41,431 nucleotides of DNA. Source: Kitasatospora aureofaciens. GTDB taxonomy: Bacteria > Actinomycetota > Actinomycetes > Streptomycetales > Streptomycetaceae. This document shows, in pieces, positions 26,279-33,088 of this stretch. The position numbers and the translations under genes were made by a program. The DNA is taken from contig NZ_JPRF03000056.1 of assembly GCF_001188955.3 (NCBI RefSeq), positions 1 to 41,431 on the forward strand. Reading direction: 5' to 3'. Every line of letters starts with the position of its first letter. Position 1 is the first letter of the stretch. The notes below the pieces were generated by a model. The model was not told the origin of the DNA, searched no databases, and saw only the letters and a program-made list of their open reading frames with translations.

Positions 26279-27166
26279 GTGTCATCGCAGATGGACAGCG
26301 AGCCTCAGCCATCGGCGGAGCCGTCCGCGGAGCCTCCCCGAGGGACGGGTCCGCGCGGGCACCGCGAGGACAACCAGGCCGCCCCGCGAGGGTCGGCGCA
26401 CACCGAAGGCCGATCGACCGACCGTCCGACCCACACCCCCCGGGGCGCACGGAACGGCGATCATCAGAGCCGTCCCGGAGCTCTCCCCCCTGCTCCGGGG
26501 CGGCTGTCCGCCGTTCCGGGCCGGGTGGCCCGGTCGGTGGCGGTACCGGTGGTGGCGGCGGTGGTCCTGCTGCTGGTGTCCTGGCAGGTGGTGGTGGACG
26601 GGCCGCTGCTCGGGCTGGACCGCTCGGTCCGCGCGGCCGTCCGGTCGTCCCACCGGGACCACCCGAGTGCCCTGCTCGACCACTTGGGCCACCTGCTGTC
26701 GGACCTGGGCAACGGTGTGCTCGCCGTTCCGGTGCTGCTGGCGGCCGGGGGGCTGGCTGCCCGGTGGTGGCGCCGGGCGGGGGCGGGGCGCTGGTGGCTT
26801 CCGCTGCCGGTGGCGGCGCTGACCGCGGCGCTGATCCCGCTGCTGGTGGTCCCGGCGAAGGCGGCGTTCGCCCGGCCCGGTCCGCTCGGGGATCCGCTGG
26901 CGTCGGGGCAGTGGGGCTGGTTCCCGTCCGGGCACACCGCGACGGCGACGTTCTCCTACGGTGTGGCGGCGTTGCTGCTGGCGCGGGCGGCGGGGGCGCG
27001 GACGGCCCGGTGGCTGACCGCGGCCGCGGCGGTGTCGGCGCTCGGGGTGGGCGCGGGGCTGGTGTGGAGCAGCTTCCACTGGCTGCTGGACGTGGTGGCC
27101 AGCTGGTGCCTGGCGGCCCTGGTGCTGTGGGCGCTCGACCGGTGGCTGCCCCGGACGGGCGCCTGA
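26279..27166 (+). CDS. PAP2 family membrane phosphatase
   Basis: 295 residues if the GTG at 26279 starts the protein (a GGTGG lies eight bases upstream); an ATG at 26291 is also possible. The first 80 residues are hydrophilic and Pro/Arg-rich, probably cytoplasmic. Membrane helices start at VAVPVVAAVVLLLVSWQVVV. The PAP2 motifs are complete: KAAFARPGP (C1), PSGHTATATF (C2, catalytic His) and SSFHWLLDVV (C3). It should dephosphorylate a lipid or prenyl phosphate; the substrate is unknown. It has its own region downstream of the gabT terminator and converges on the DUF2218 gene 5 bases away. Confidence 0.87.
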   Translation: MSSQMDSEPQPSAEPSAEPPRGTGPRGHREDNQAAPRGSAHTEGRSTDRPTHTPRGARNGDHQSRPGALPPAPGRLSAVPGRVARSVAVPVVAAVVLLLVSWQVVVDGPLLGLDRSVRAAVRSSHRDHPSALLDHLGHLLSDLGNGVLAVPVLLAAGGLAARWWRRAGAGRWWLPLPVAALTAALIPLLVVPAKAAFARPGPLGDPLASGQWGWFPSGHTATATFSYGVAALLLARAAGARTARWLTAAAAVSALGVGAGLVWSSFHWLLDVVASWCLAALVLWALDRWLPRTGA

Positions 27167-27171
27167 GGGGG

Positions 27172-27510
27172 TCAGGCCTCGGGGGCGTCCTCGTCGTTGC
27201 GGTGGACGAGGCCGGCCTCGCCGTTGTCGCGGTGCCATTCGACGACGAGTTCGTCGCGGGCGCCGAAGCGGACGAGGTGGCGGCCGACGACGTCCTCCAG
27301 CTCGGGCAGCTTGTCGCGCTCGCCCTCGACGGTGAGCAGCAGCGCGTCCGACTGGGCCTCCAGGGTGGCGGTGCCGGCGCGGAAGACCAGGGTGCCGTGG
27401 CCGGTCTCCGGGGAGAAGGAGGTCTCGATCCGGCGGCTCATGTGGGCGGCGAGCTGCTTGGCGTAGCGGGCGGCACGGTCGGTGGCGACGCGGGCGGTGG
27501 AAACGGGCAT
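27172..27510 (-). CDS. DUF2218 protein
   Basis: 112 residues with a GGAG site five bases before the ATG. It matches DUF2218 (STARVATDRAARYAKQLAAHMSRR, ATLEAQSDALLLTVEGERDKL). Members are small alpha/beta proteins of unknown function that in actinobacteria are often found near iron or siderophore genes. The intergenic region upstream carries iron-box-like dyads. Its tail nearly abuts the convergent PAP2 gene (6 bases between the stops). Confidence 0.9.
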   Translation of the reverse strand: MPVSTARVATDRAARYAKQLAAHMSRRIETSFSPETGHGTLVFRAGTATLEAQSDALLLTVEGERDKLPELEDVVGRHLVRFGARDELVVEWHRDNGEAGLVHRNDEDAPEA

Positions 27511-27537
27511 GGGTGCTCCAAGGTCGGGAGGGAGAAC

Positions 27538-27589
27538 TTAGGGTTCCCTCACTTAGGGGCACCTTAACGTAGATGCTGAGCTAGGCTCA
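27538..27589. promoter_or_regulatory. Iron-box-like dyads between DUF2218 and marR-like gene
   Basis: Three dyads are stacked in the divergent region: TTAGGGTTCCCTCA (27538-27551), TTAGGGGCACCTTAA (27553-27567) and TGAGCTAGGCTCA (27577-27589). The TTAGG/CCTAA half-sites resemble IdeR/DmdR boxes, but none fits the full 19-base consensus. Control of DUF2218 by iron is a hypothesis. Confidence 0.4.
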
Positions 27590-27677
27590 ACATATTTCTC
27601 CGACCACTTCCCGCCGTCGGCCGCACGCCCGGGACCGGCCGATACGCTTGGCCCGACGCCAGCCGAGGAGACCGCCG

Positions 27678-28223
27678 ATGACCACCACGCCACCCGCCGG
27701 TCCGGCGGACCCCTCCCCCGGCCCGCGGCCCGGCGCCCCCGGCTCCGCCGCCGAACTCGCGGACAGCATGACCAGGGCGATCAAGCGGATCCGCCGCCAG
27801 ACCGGCTGGCGTCTGGAGCCGTACGGCATCACCCCCGGCCAGGCCCGGGCGCTGCGCACGCTCGCCCACGCCCCCGGCTGCGAGATCCCGGACGCCGCGA
27901 TGCGGCTGAGCGACCTCGCGGAGAAGCTGCACATCGCCCCGCGCTCGGCCACCACCGTGGTCGACGCGCTCGAGGAGGCCGGGCTCGTCGAGCGCCGCCC
28001 CGACCCGGCCGACCGGCGGGCGGTCCGGATCCTGCTCACCGAGGCCGGGCGCGCGGCCCTGGAACGGATCGGGCAGGTCCGCGACGAGGTGGCGCAGGAG
28101 TACTTCGGCGAGGTCAGCCCCGAGGACGAGGAGGTGCTGCTGCGAGTGCTGCGCGCCGCCGAGGCCCGCTTCCTCGCAGCCGGGCCGCCGCCGCGGACGG
28201 CGCCCCCGGGCGCAGCGCGGTGA
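27678..28223 (+). CDS. MarR family transcriptional regulator
   Basis: 181 residues from an ATG with GAGGAG seven bases before it. A winged helix-turn-helix follows a Pro-rich N-terminus: MRLSDLAEKLHIAPRSATTVVDALEEAGLVERRPDPADRRAVRILLTEAGR is the classic MarR recognition helix and wing. The effector is unknown. The gene is divergent from DUF2218 and overlaps the tail of the convergent EamA gene by about 110 bases. It could regulate the exporter. Confidence 0.9.
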   Translation: MTTTPPAGPADPSPGPRPGAPGSAAELADSMTRAIKRIRRQTGWRLEPYGITPGQARALRTLAHAPGCEIPDAAMRLSDLAEKLHIAPRSATTVVDALEEAGLVERRPDPADRRAVRILLTEAGRAALERIGQVRDEVAQEYFGEVSPEDEEVLLRVLRAAEARFLAAGPPPRTAPPGAAR

Positions 28224-29091
28224 TCCCGATCCCGGCGATCACCAGCAGGGCGGCCGCGGCGCCCGTCGGGCTGACCCGCTCGCCGAGCAGCAGCCAGGCC
28301 GAGGACATCCCGAACACCGGCACCAGCAGCGAGTAGGGCGCCACGGCGGTCGCGTCGTAGCGGCGCAGCAGGTAGCTCCAGGCGACGAAGCCGAACAGGG
28401 TCGAGAGCAGCCCGACGTAGGCGATCGTGCCGAGCCCGCCGAGGGTCATCCCGCGCAGCGCGCGCAGGTCCGCGCCCGGGCCCTCGACCAGCAGGGACAG
28501 GGCCAGCAGCGGAAGGGGCGGGACGGCGCTGACCCAGACCATCCAGCGCAGCGCGTCCGGCGGCGAGGCCTTGCGGGTCAGCACGTTGGCCAGGCCCCAG
28601 GCGACGGCCGCCAGCACGACCAGCACGAAGGCGCCGAACGGGCCGCCGAGGCCCTGGTCGAAGGCGCTCAGGGCGATGCCGGCGAAGGCGGTCGCCAGAC
28701 CGAGCAGCCGCCGCCGACCGGGGCGCTCGCGCAGCAGGACGGCGGCGAACAGCGCGGTGAAGCCGGCCTGGCCCTGGAGCACCAGGGAGGAGAGGCCGGC
28801 CGGCATCCCGGCGTGCATGCCCATGAAGAGCAGCCCGAACTTGACCACACCGAGGACCACGCCGACCGCCAGCACCCAGCGGCGGGCCACCCGGGGCGGT
28901 CCGACGAAGAAGACCGCCGGCACGGCGACCACGGCGAACCGCAGGGCGCAGAAGAGCAGCGGCGGGAAGCTGTCCAGGCCGACGTGGATCAGGACGAAGT
29001 TGAGGCCCCAGACGGCGGCCACCAGGACGGCCAGCGCCATGTGACGCGGACTCATGCTCGCGCCGACCAAAGCGGCGGGGGTTGCGGTCAT
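28114..29091 (-). CDS. EamA family transporter
   Basis: 325 residues with about ten predicted membrane helices arranged as two EamA repeats (ALAVLVAAVWGLNFVLIHVGL ... and FGAFVLVVLAAVAWGLANVL ...). The sequence is close to the EamA/YdeD branch that exports cysteine-pathway metabolites or amino acids; the substrate is unproven. ATG at 29091 is chosen, with ATG at 29055 as an alternative. After the last helix (LVIAGIGITAL) a basic Pro/Ala/Arg tail of about 35 residues runs antisense over the end of the MarR gene; this tail may not be functional. The gene is divergent from a LysR gene. Confidence 0.88.
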   Translation of the reverse strand: MTATPAALVGASMSPRHMALAVLVAAVWGLNFVLIHVGLDSFPPLLFCALRFAVVAVPAVFFVGPPRVARRWVLAVGVVLGVVKFGLLFMGMHAGMPAGLSSLVLQGQAGFTALFAAVLLRERPGRRRLLGLATAFAGIALSAFDQGLGGPFGAFVLVVLAAVAWGLANVLTRKASPPDALRWMVWVSAVPPLPLLALSLLVEGPGADLRALRGMTLGGLGTIAYVGLLSTLFGFVAWSYLLRRYDATAVAPYSLLVPVFGMSSAWLLLGERVSPTGAAAALLVIAGIGITALRPGAPSAAAARLRGSGPRRRAALAAAPPRPRG

Positions 29092-29137
29092 GGGTTGAGC
29101 ATGGCGGCGCGGGAACGTGTAGCACCAGCGATGAATT

Positions 29138-29155
29138 CTGAAGAGAACACTTTAG
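29138..29155. promoter_or_regulatory. Candidate LysR operator between eamA-like and lysR-like genes
   Basis: CTGAAG-N6-CTTTAG, a nearly symmetric dyad in an AT-richer patch of the 73-base divergent region, just before the LysR ATG. A T-N11-A pattern is within reach. Autoregulation and control of the exporter are inferred. Confidence 0.4.
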
Positions 29156-29164
29156 GATTGCTGC

Positions 29165-30088
29165 ATGATGGATCTGGGGCGCCTGCGGGCGCTGCACGCC
29201 GTGGCGGTGCACGGTTCGGTCGGCCGGGCGGCGGCCGCACTGGGGTTCACGCCCTCGGCGGTCTCCCAGCAGATCGCCAAGCTGGAGCGGGAGACCCGTA
29301 CGGTGCTGCTGGAGCGGCAGGGCCGGGGCGTGGTGCTGACCGACGCGGCCCGTGAGCTGGCCGCCACCGCGCGGACCGTCCTGGGGCTGATGGAGCGGGC
29401 CGAGGTGCGACTGGAGGAACAGCGCGGCCAGGCGGTCGGGCGGCTGCTGGTGGCCGCGTTCGCGACCGGGGCGCGCGGGCTGATGCCCGGGGTGCTGGCC
29501 GAGCTGCGGCGGCGCTGCCCGGAGGTGGACGTCCGGCTGCTGGAGAGCGACCCGTACCCGGCGGCCGAGCTGGTGGGGCGGGGCGAGGTGGACCTCGCGC
29601 TGGTGCAGGACTGGCCGAGCGTGCCGCTGCCGGTGCAGGAGGGGCTCTCCCGGCTGGACCTCGGTACGGATCCGGTGGACCTCGTGCTGCCCGCCGACGA
29701 CGACCTGGCGGCACTGGACGCGGTGCCGGTGGAACGGCTGCGCGGGCAGCGCTGGATCAGCGTGCCGCCGGGCAACATCTGCCACGACTGGCTGGTCCGC
29801 ACCCTGCGCGAGGCCGGCGAGGAGCCGGACGTGCGCTACCAGGTCGACGACTTCGAGACCCAGATCGCGCTGGTGGCGGCCGGTCTGGGGATGGCCGTGG
29901 TGCCCCGGCTCGGCCGGGGCCCGCTGCCGGCCGGGGTGGCGGCCCGCCCGGTGGCCTCGCAGCCGAGCCGGCGGGTGTTCGCGCTCTGGCGCGCCCAGGC
30001 CTCCCGACGGCCGGCGATCACCGAGGCGCTGGCGGTGATGAAGGACTGCTGGGCCGCGGTCGAGGAGGCTCAGCGGCGGGCGGCGTAG
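29165..30088 (+). CDS. LysR family transcriptional regulator
   Basis: 307 residues. The N-terminal helix-turn-helix is clear (HGSVGRAAAALGFTPSAVSQQIAKLE, residues 16-41), followed by the RQGRGVVLTDAARELAATA linker and a periplasmic-binding-like effector domain (RGEVDLALVQDWP, VAAGLGMAVVPRL). AGGA lies seven bases before the ATG. The divergent exporter is the likely target, as in many LysR/EamA pairs; the effector is unknown. It converges on a ZIP gene with repeats between. Confidence 0.92.
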   Translation: MMDLGRLRALHAVAVHGSVGRAAAALGFTPSAVSQQIAKLERETRTVLLERQGRGVVLTDAARELAATARTVLGLMERAEVRLEEQRGQAVGRLLVAAFATGARGLMPGVLAELRRRCPEVDVRLLESDPYPAAELVGRGEVDLALVQDWPSVPLPVQEGLSRLDLGTDPVDLVLPADDDLAALDAVPVERLRGQRWISVPPGNICHDWLVRTLREAGEEPDVRYQVDDFETQIALVAAGLGMAVVPRLGRGPLPAGVAARPVASQPSRRVFALWRAQASRRPAITEALAVMKDCWAAVEEAQRRAA

Positions 30089-30110
30089 CAGCGTCGGTGG
30101 CGGGACCCGC

Positions 30111-30146
30111 GGCGGGAGCGGCGGGAGCGGCGGGAGCGGCGGGAGC
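30111..30146. repeat. 9-bp tandem repeat between lysR-like and ZIP genes
   Basis: Four perfect copies of GGCGGGAGC in the 68-base convergent gap, followed by a diverged fifth. It probably arises by slippage. Confidence 0.9.
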
Positions 30147-30156
30147 GGCGGCGAGG

Positions 30157-30924
30157 CTAGCTGGCGAAGCCGATGACCAGCCACATGAAGCCGACCCCGG
30201 CGAGGGTGCACAGCAGGGTGCTGCGCGAGGGGTGCGGGCTGTGCGCCTCGGGGAGGATGTCGGAGGTCGCCAGATAGAGCAGGAAGCCGGAGAAGAAGCC
30301 CAGGTAGAGACCGAGCAGGTGCTCCGGGATGGTGAAGGCCAGGGTGATCGCGGCGCCGGAGACCGGGGCCAGCGCGTCGGCCGCGAGCAGGGTCAGCGCC
30401 CGGCGCCGGTTGTTCCCGTACAACCGGGTGATCGTGTACGTGTTGAAGCCGTCGGCGAAGTCGTGGGCGACCACCGCGATGGCCACCACGGTGCCGACCG
30501 TGGTGCCGGCCTGGAAGGCGGCGCCGATCGCGAAGCCGTCCATCACGCTGTGCCCGACCAGGGCCAGCGCGGCGGTCAGGCCGATGCCCTGGTGCCCGGA
30601 GTGGTGGGCGTGGCCGTGGTGGTGGCCGCCGTGGGTGTGTTCGGCGTACTCGCCCTCGTGGCCGCGGTGGATGGCGACGGCGCGCTCGATCACGTGGATG
30701 GTGAGGAAGCCTCCCGCGAACATCAGCAGTGCCTGGGGCACGCCGTGCACCTCTCCCGGCGCCTGGTGGATCGCCTCGGGCAGCAGGTCGAAGGCGACCA
30801 CGCCGAGCATCAGGCCGGCGGCGAAGCCGAGCACCAGGTGGCGGCGGTCGCCGGTGCGCTGGGCTACGAAGCCGCCGATCAGCGTCATCAGGAACGCTCC
30901 GGCGGCGACCAGGACGGCGGTCAT
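30157..30924 (-). CDS. ZIP family metal transporter
   Basis: 255 residues from an ATG with GGAGG seven bases upstream. About eight helices with the ZIP signature metal-binding sequences GHSVMDGFAIG and HDFADGFNTYTI. A histidine-rich cytoplasmic loop, HTHGGHHHGHAHHSGH at about 96-111, is typical of zinc-handling members. It should import Zn or another divalent cation. No zinc-uptake-regulator palindrome was recognised upstream. It converges on the LysR gene. Confidence 0.92.
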   Translation of the reverse strand: MTAVLVAAGAFLMTLIGGFVAQRTGDRRHLVLGFAAGLMLGVVAFDLLPEAIHQAPGEVHGVPQALLMFAGGFLTIHVIERAVAIHRGHEGEYAEHTHGGHHHGHAHHSGHQGIGLTAALALVGHSVMDGFAIGAAFQAGTTVGTVVAIAVVAHDFADGFNTYTITRLYGNNRRRALTLLAADALAPVSGAAITLAFTIPEHLLGLYLGFFSGFLLYLATSDILPEAHSPHPSRSTLLCTLAGVGFMWLVIGFAS

Positions 30925-31225
30925 CGGGCCGCCTCCGCCGCCAGGACCGCCGGATGACCGGTGCCGTCGTGTGGTCTGCCGAGCGTTGTGCCCATTCCTC
31001 TTCCCCTGGGGTCCGCCCGTGGCCGGGCCGACCGCCGACCGTACCGGACGGCCGTTCGAGGGTGATCGCCCGGGGGGTGCCCAGGGGCTCGACCGCTGCT
31101 CCGTGCGGTCCCGTCGGCCCGGTTCCCTCAGCCTTGGTCCGGGCGCGGAAGGGCGCCCGCCGGGTGGGCCGTCGGAGTGAAGTTCCGGGCGGAGCGGGCC
31201 GCCCCGGTTTCGGGGGGCGGACGGC
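30925..31225. other. Non-coding region between ZIP start and the Mrr-like gene stop
   Basis: 301 bases with no supported gene. It holds the promoter side of the ZIP gene and, at its right end (31192-31227), an imperfect GC hairpin with a GTTT loop that probably terminates the Mrr-like gene. No zinc box was recognised. Confidence 0.6.
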
Positions 31226-31227
31226 TC
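31192..31227 (-). terminator. Imperfect GC hairpin at the end of the Mrr-like gene
   Basis: CCGCCCCG-GTTT-CGGGGGGCGG with one bulged G, flanked by GAGC/GCTC arms. It partly overlaps the stop codon. Confidence 0.5.
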
Positions 31228-32974
31228 AACGGCCGGCGGCGAGCGGCAGGCCCAGGTGGGTGCGGGCGAGTTCGCGCACGCCGTCGCCGTCGATCAGGTG
31301 GATGTGCCGGTGGCTCTCCTCCGCGGTGAGGTCCAGGGCCTCGTCGGCGAAACGGCCGGTGGTCAGCCGCAGGCCGCGGTCGGCGGACTCCTCGCGGACC
31401 GCCTCGGCCAGGGTCTCGATCTGCTCCACACCGACCGACGCGGAGTCCCGGGAGGCCCAGACCACCCAGCGGCCGGGCAGCGCACTGCCGGGGGAGCCCT
31501 CGCCGGTCGCGACCAGTCCGGCCGGGCCGCGCAGCCGTACGCTCCACTCGGCGAGCCCGCCCCGGGTGAGCAGGTCGCGCACCAGCTGGGCGAACTCGTT
31601 GGCGGACAGGTCGGGCGCGGCCGGGACGGTGGCACCGGCCTGGGCGGCCGGCCGAACGACCGTCCGGGCGTACGGGTCCGGGGTGACGGCGGCGCCGAGC
31701 TGGCGCAGCCGGACCAGTGCCTCGTCCTGCTCCGCGTCGGCGTAGACACCCTCGTCGTCGCGGTCCTCGTACGGGGTCTCCGGCGGCAGCAGCCGGGTGC
31801 GGGCCAGCGCGTCGCGGTCGGCGTCCACGCTGAGCAGGCAGAGCGGCTCGACCGCGCCGGGTTCGCGCAGCCAGCCGTTGAGGACGACGCCGGCGAGTAT
31901 CTCGTCGGTGTCCACGGCGTCGGCGGCCTGCAGCGAGCGCAGGGCGAGCCGGGCGACCAGCCGCAGGTAGTCGGTGGCCCGGTCCGCGGGCGGACGCGGC
32001 ACCGGGACGATGTCGCCGTCGGGGGCGAGCCGGTAGCCGGTGAGCGAGGGCACCAGGTCGAGCGGGGGGAGGTCGAGGTCCAGCACTGCGGTGCGGGTGA
32101 GCGGCCGGAAGACCGCCCGGCAGGGGGCCGACAGGTCCTGGGTGGCGGTCTCGGCGGCGGCCAGCGCGCGCTCGAGCAGCGATTCCACGGCGGCCGGTTC
32201 GGCCAGCCGGTAGGCGCGCCGGCACTCCTCCAGGCTGTCGTTGTACTCACGCACGGCGCGGGCCCGGGCCTCCTCGGCCGCCTCGTGGGCGCGCCGGGAC
32301 TCGTCGGCGGCCGGGCTGCCCGCCTCGGCCCGGCGGGTGCGCCACTCGCGCAGGGCCCGCTGGTGGGTCAGCCGGGCCTGGGCCAGTTCGCGCTGGTATC
32401 CGGAGTCCAGCAGGCGGCGCGAGGCGCCGCCCTCCGGGTCGGCGGCGGCCGGCTCGGCGGGGGCGAAGTCCTCCCAGCGAGGCTCGGACCCCTCGTCGGC
32501 CCCCGGGCCGTCGCCCGGGTAGGGGCGCGGCTCGTAGTGGCGCAACTGGCTCTCGAAGTCCATGGCCGAGACGGGCAGCGCGGCCCGCCGCAGCAGGTCG
32601 GCCAGCCGGTCGTGCTCGGCCTGGACGGTGAGCGTGCGGTGGTGGGTGAGGGCGGCGGCCCGGGCGTGCGCCGCGATGGCGGGGTCGTCGGGGTTCGGCT
32701 CGGTGGGGTTCGGCGCAGCCGAATTCGGGTCGGCGGAGTTCGGGGCGGCGGAGTTCGGGTCGGTGGAGTTCGGGTCGGACGGGCCGCCAGGAGCCGACTG
32801 GTCGTCCCCGGCCGGACCCGCACCGGGGCGGCCGGGCGCGGGCCGGCCCGCGGCGCCTTCCGGCTCCGGGCCCTGGTCGGCGCCGAGGTCGCGGAAGACC
32901 GAGGCGAGGAAGCCCGGTTGGGGGAACTGGACGGTGGCGGTGCCGTCGGACTGGCCGTCTGCTGAGTACTGCAT
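31226..32974 (-). CDS. Mrr-type restriction endonuclease-like protein with lost catalytic residues
   Basis: 582 residues from the ATG at 32974; an in-frame ATG 18 bases upstream is possible. A disordered N-terminus with PNSAxPNS repeats (67-95) is followed by a coiled-coil-rich part (about 185-280). A middle region of the actinobacterial Mrr group follows (LDLDLPPLDLVPSLTGYRL, YLRLVARLALRSL). The C-terminal Mrr_cat-like domain starts at LSANEFAQLVRDLLTRGGL (Glu460) and ends RLTTGRF ... HLIDGDGV. Related proteins have DGGVD and QAK at the active site; here the aligned stretches are PAGLV (484-488) and WAS (506-508), so both acidic and lysine catalytic residues are gone. It is probably a non-cleaving DNA-binding or sensor relative. 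It lies 114 bases after the unknown 596-residue gene on the same strand. Confidence 0.78.
   Translation of the reverse strand: MQYSADGQSDGTATVQFPQPGFLASVFRDLGADQGPEPEGAAGRPAPGRPGAGPAGDDQSAPGGPSDPNSTDPNSAAPNSADPNSAAPNPTEPNPDDPAIAAHARAAALTHHRTLTVQAEHDRLADLLRRAALPVSAMDFESQLRHYEPRPYPGDGPGADEGSEPRWEDFAPAEPAAADPEGGASRRLLDSGYQRELAQARLTHQRALREWRTRRAEAGSPAADESRRAHEAAEEARARAVREYNDSLEECRRAYRLAEPAAVESLLERALAAAETATQDLSAPCRAVFRPLTRTAVLDLDLPPLDLVPSLTGYRLAPDGDIVPVPRPPADRATDYLRLVARLALRSLQAADAVDTDEILAGVVLNGWLREPGAVEPLCLLSVDADRDALARTRLLPPETPYEDRDDEGVYADAEQDEALVRLRQLGAAVTPDPYARTVVRPAAQAGATVPAAPDLSANEFAQLVRDLLTRGGLAEWSVRLRGPAGLVATGEGSPGSALPGRWVVWASRDSASVGVEQIETLAEAVREESADRGLRLTTGRFADEALDLTAEESHRHIHLIDGDGVRELARTHLGLPLAAGR
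32698..32780. repeat. 15-bp degenerate tandem repeats in the Mrr-like gene
   Basis: Repeated GGAGTTCGGG-type units encode the DPNS/APNS run near residues 67-95. They are in frame and probably a flexible linker. Confidence 0.75.
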
Positions 32975-33088
32975 CGGTCGTCGTTCCCCCATGCTCGTCC
33001 GGCGCCTGCCAGGGGCGACAGACCGGACCGCGGCCCCGCCCCTGCCGGACATTGTCCACCGAACGGGCGCAGCGGTCAGCCAGGACGG

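Noticed and set aside
30111..30146. 9-bp repeats considered as an operator array
   Set aside because: They lie between convergent gene ends, so slippage is the simpler explanation.
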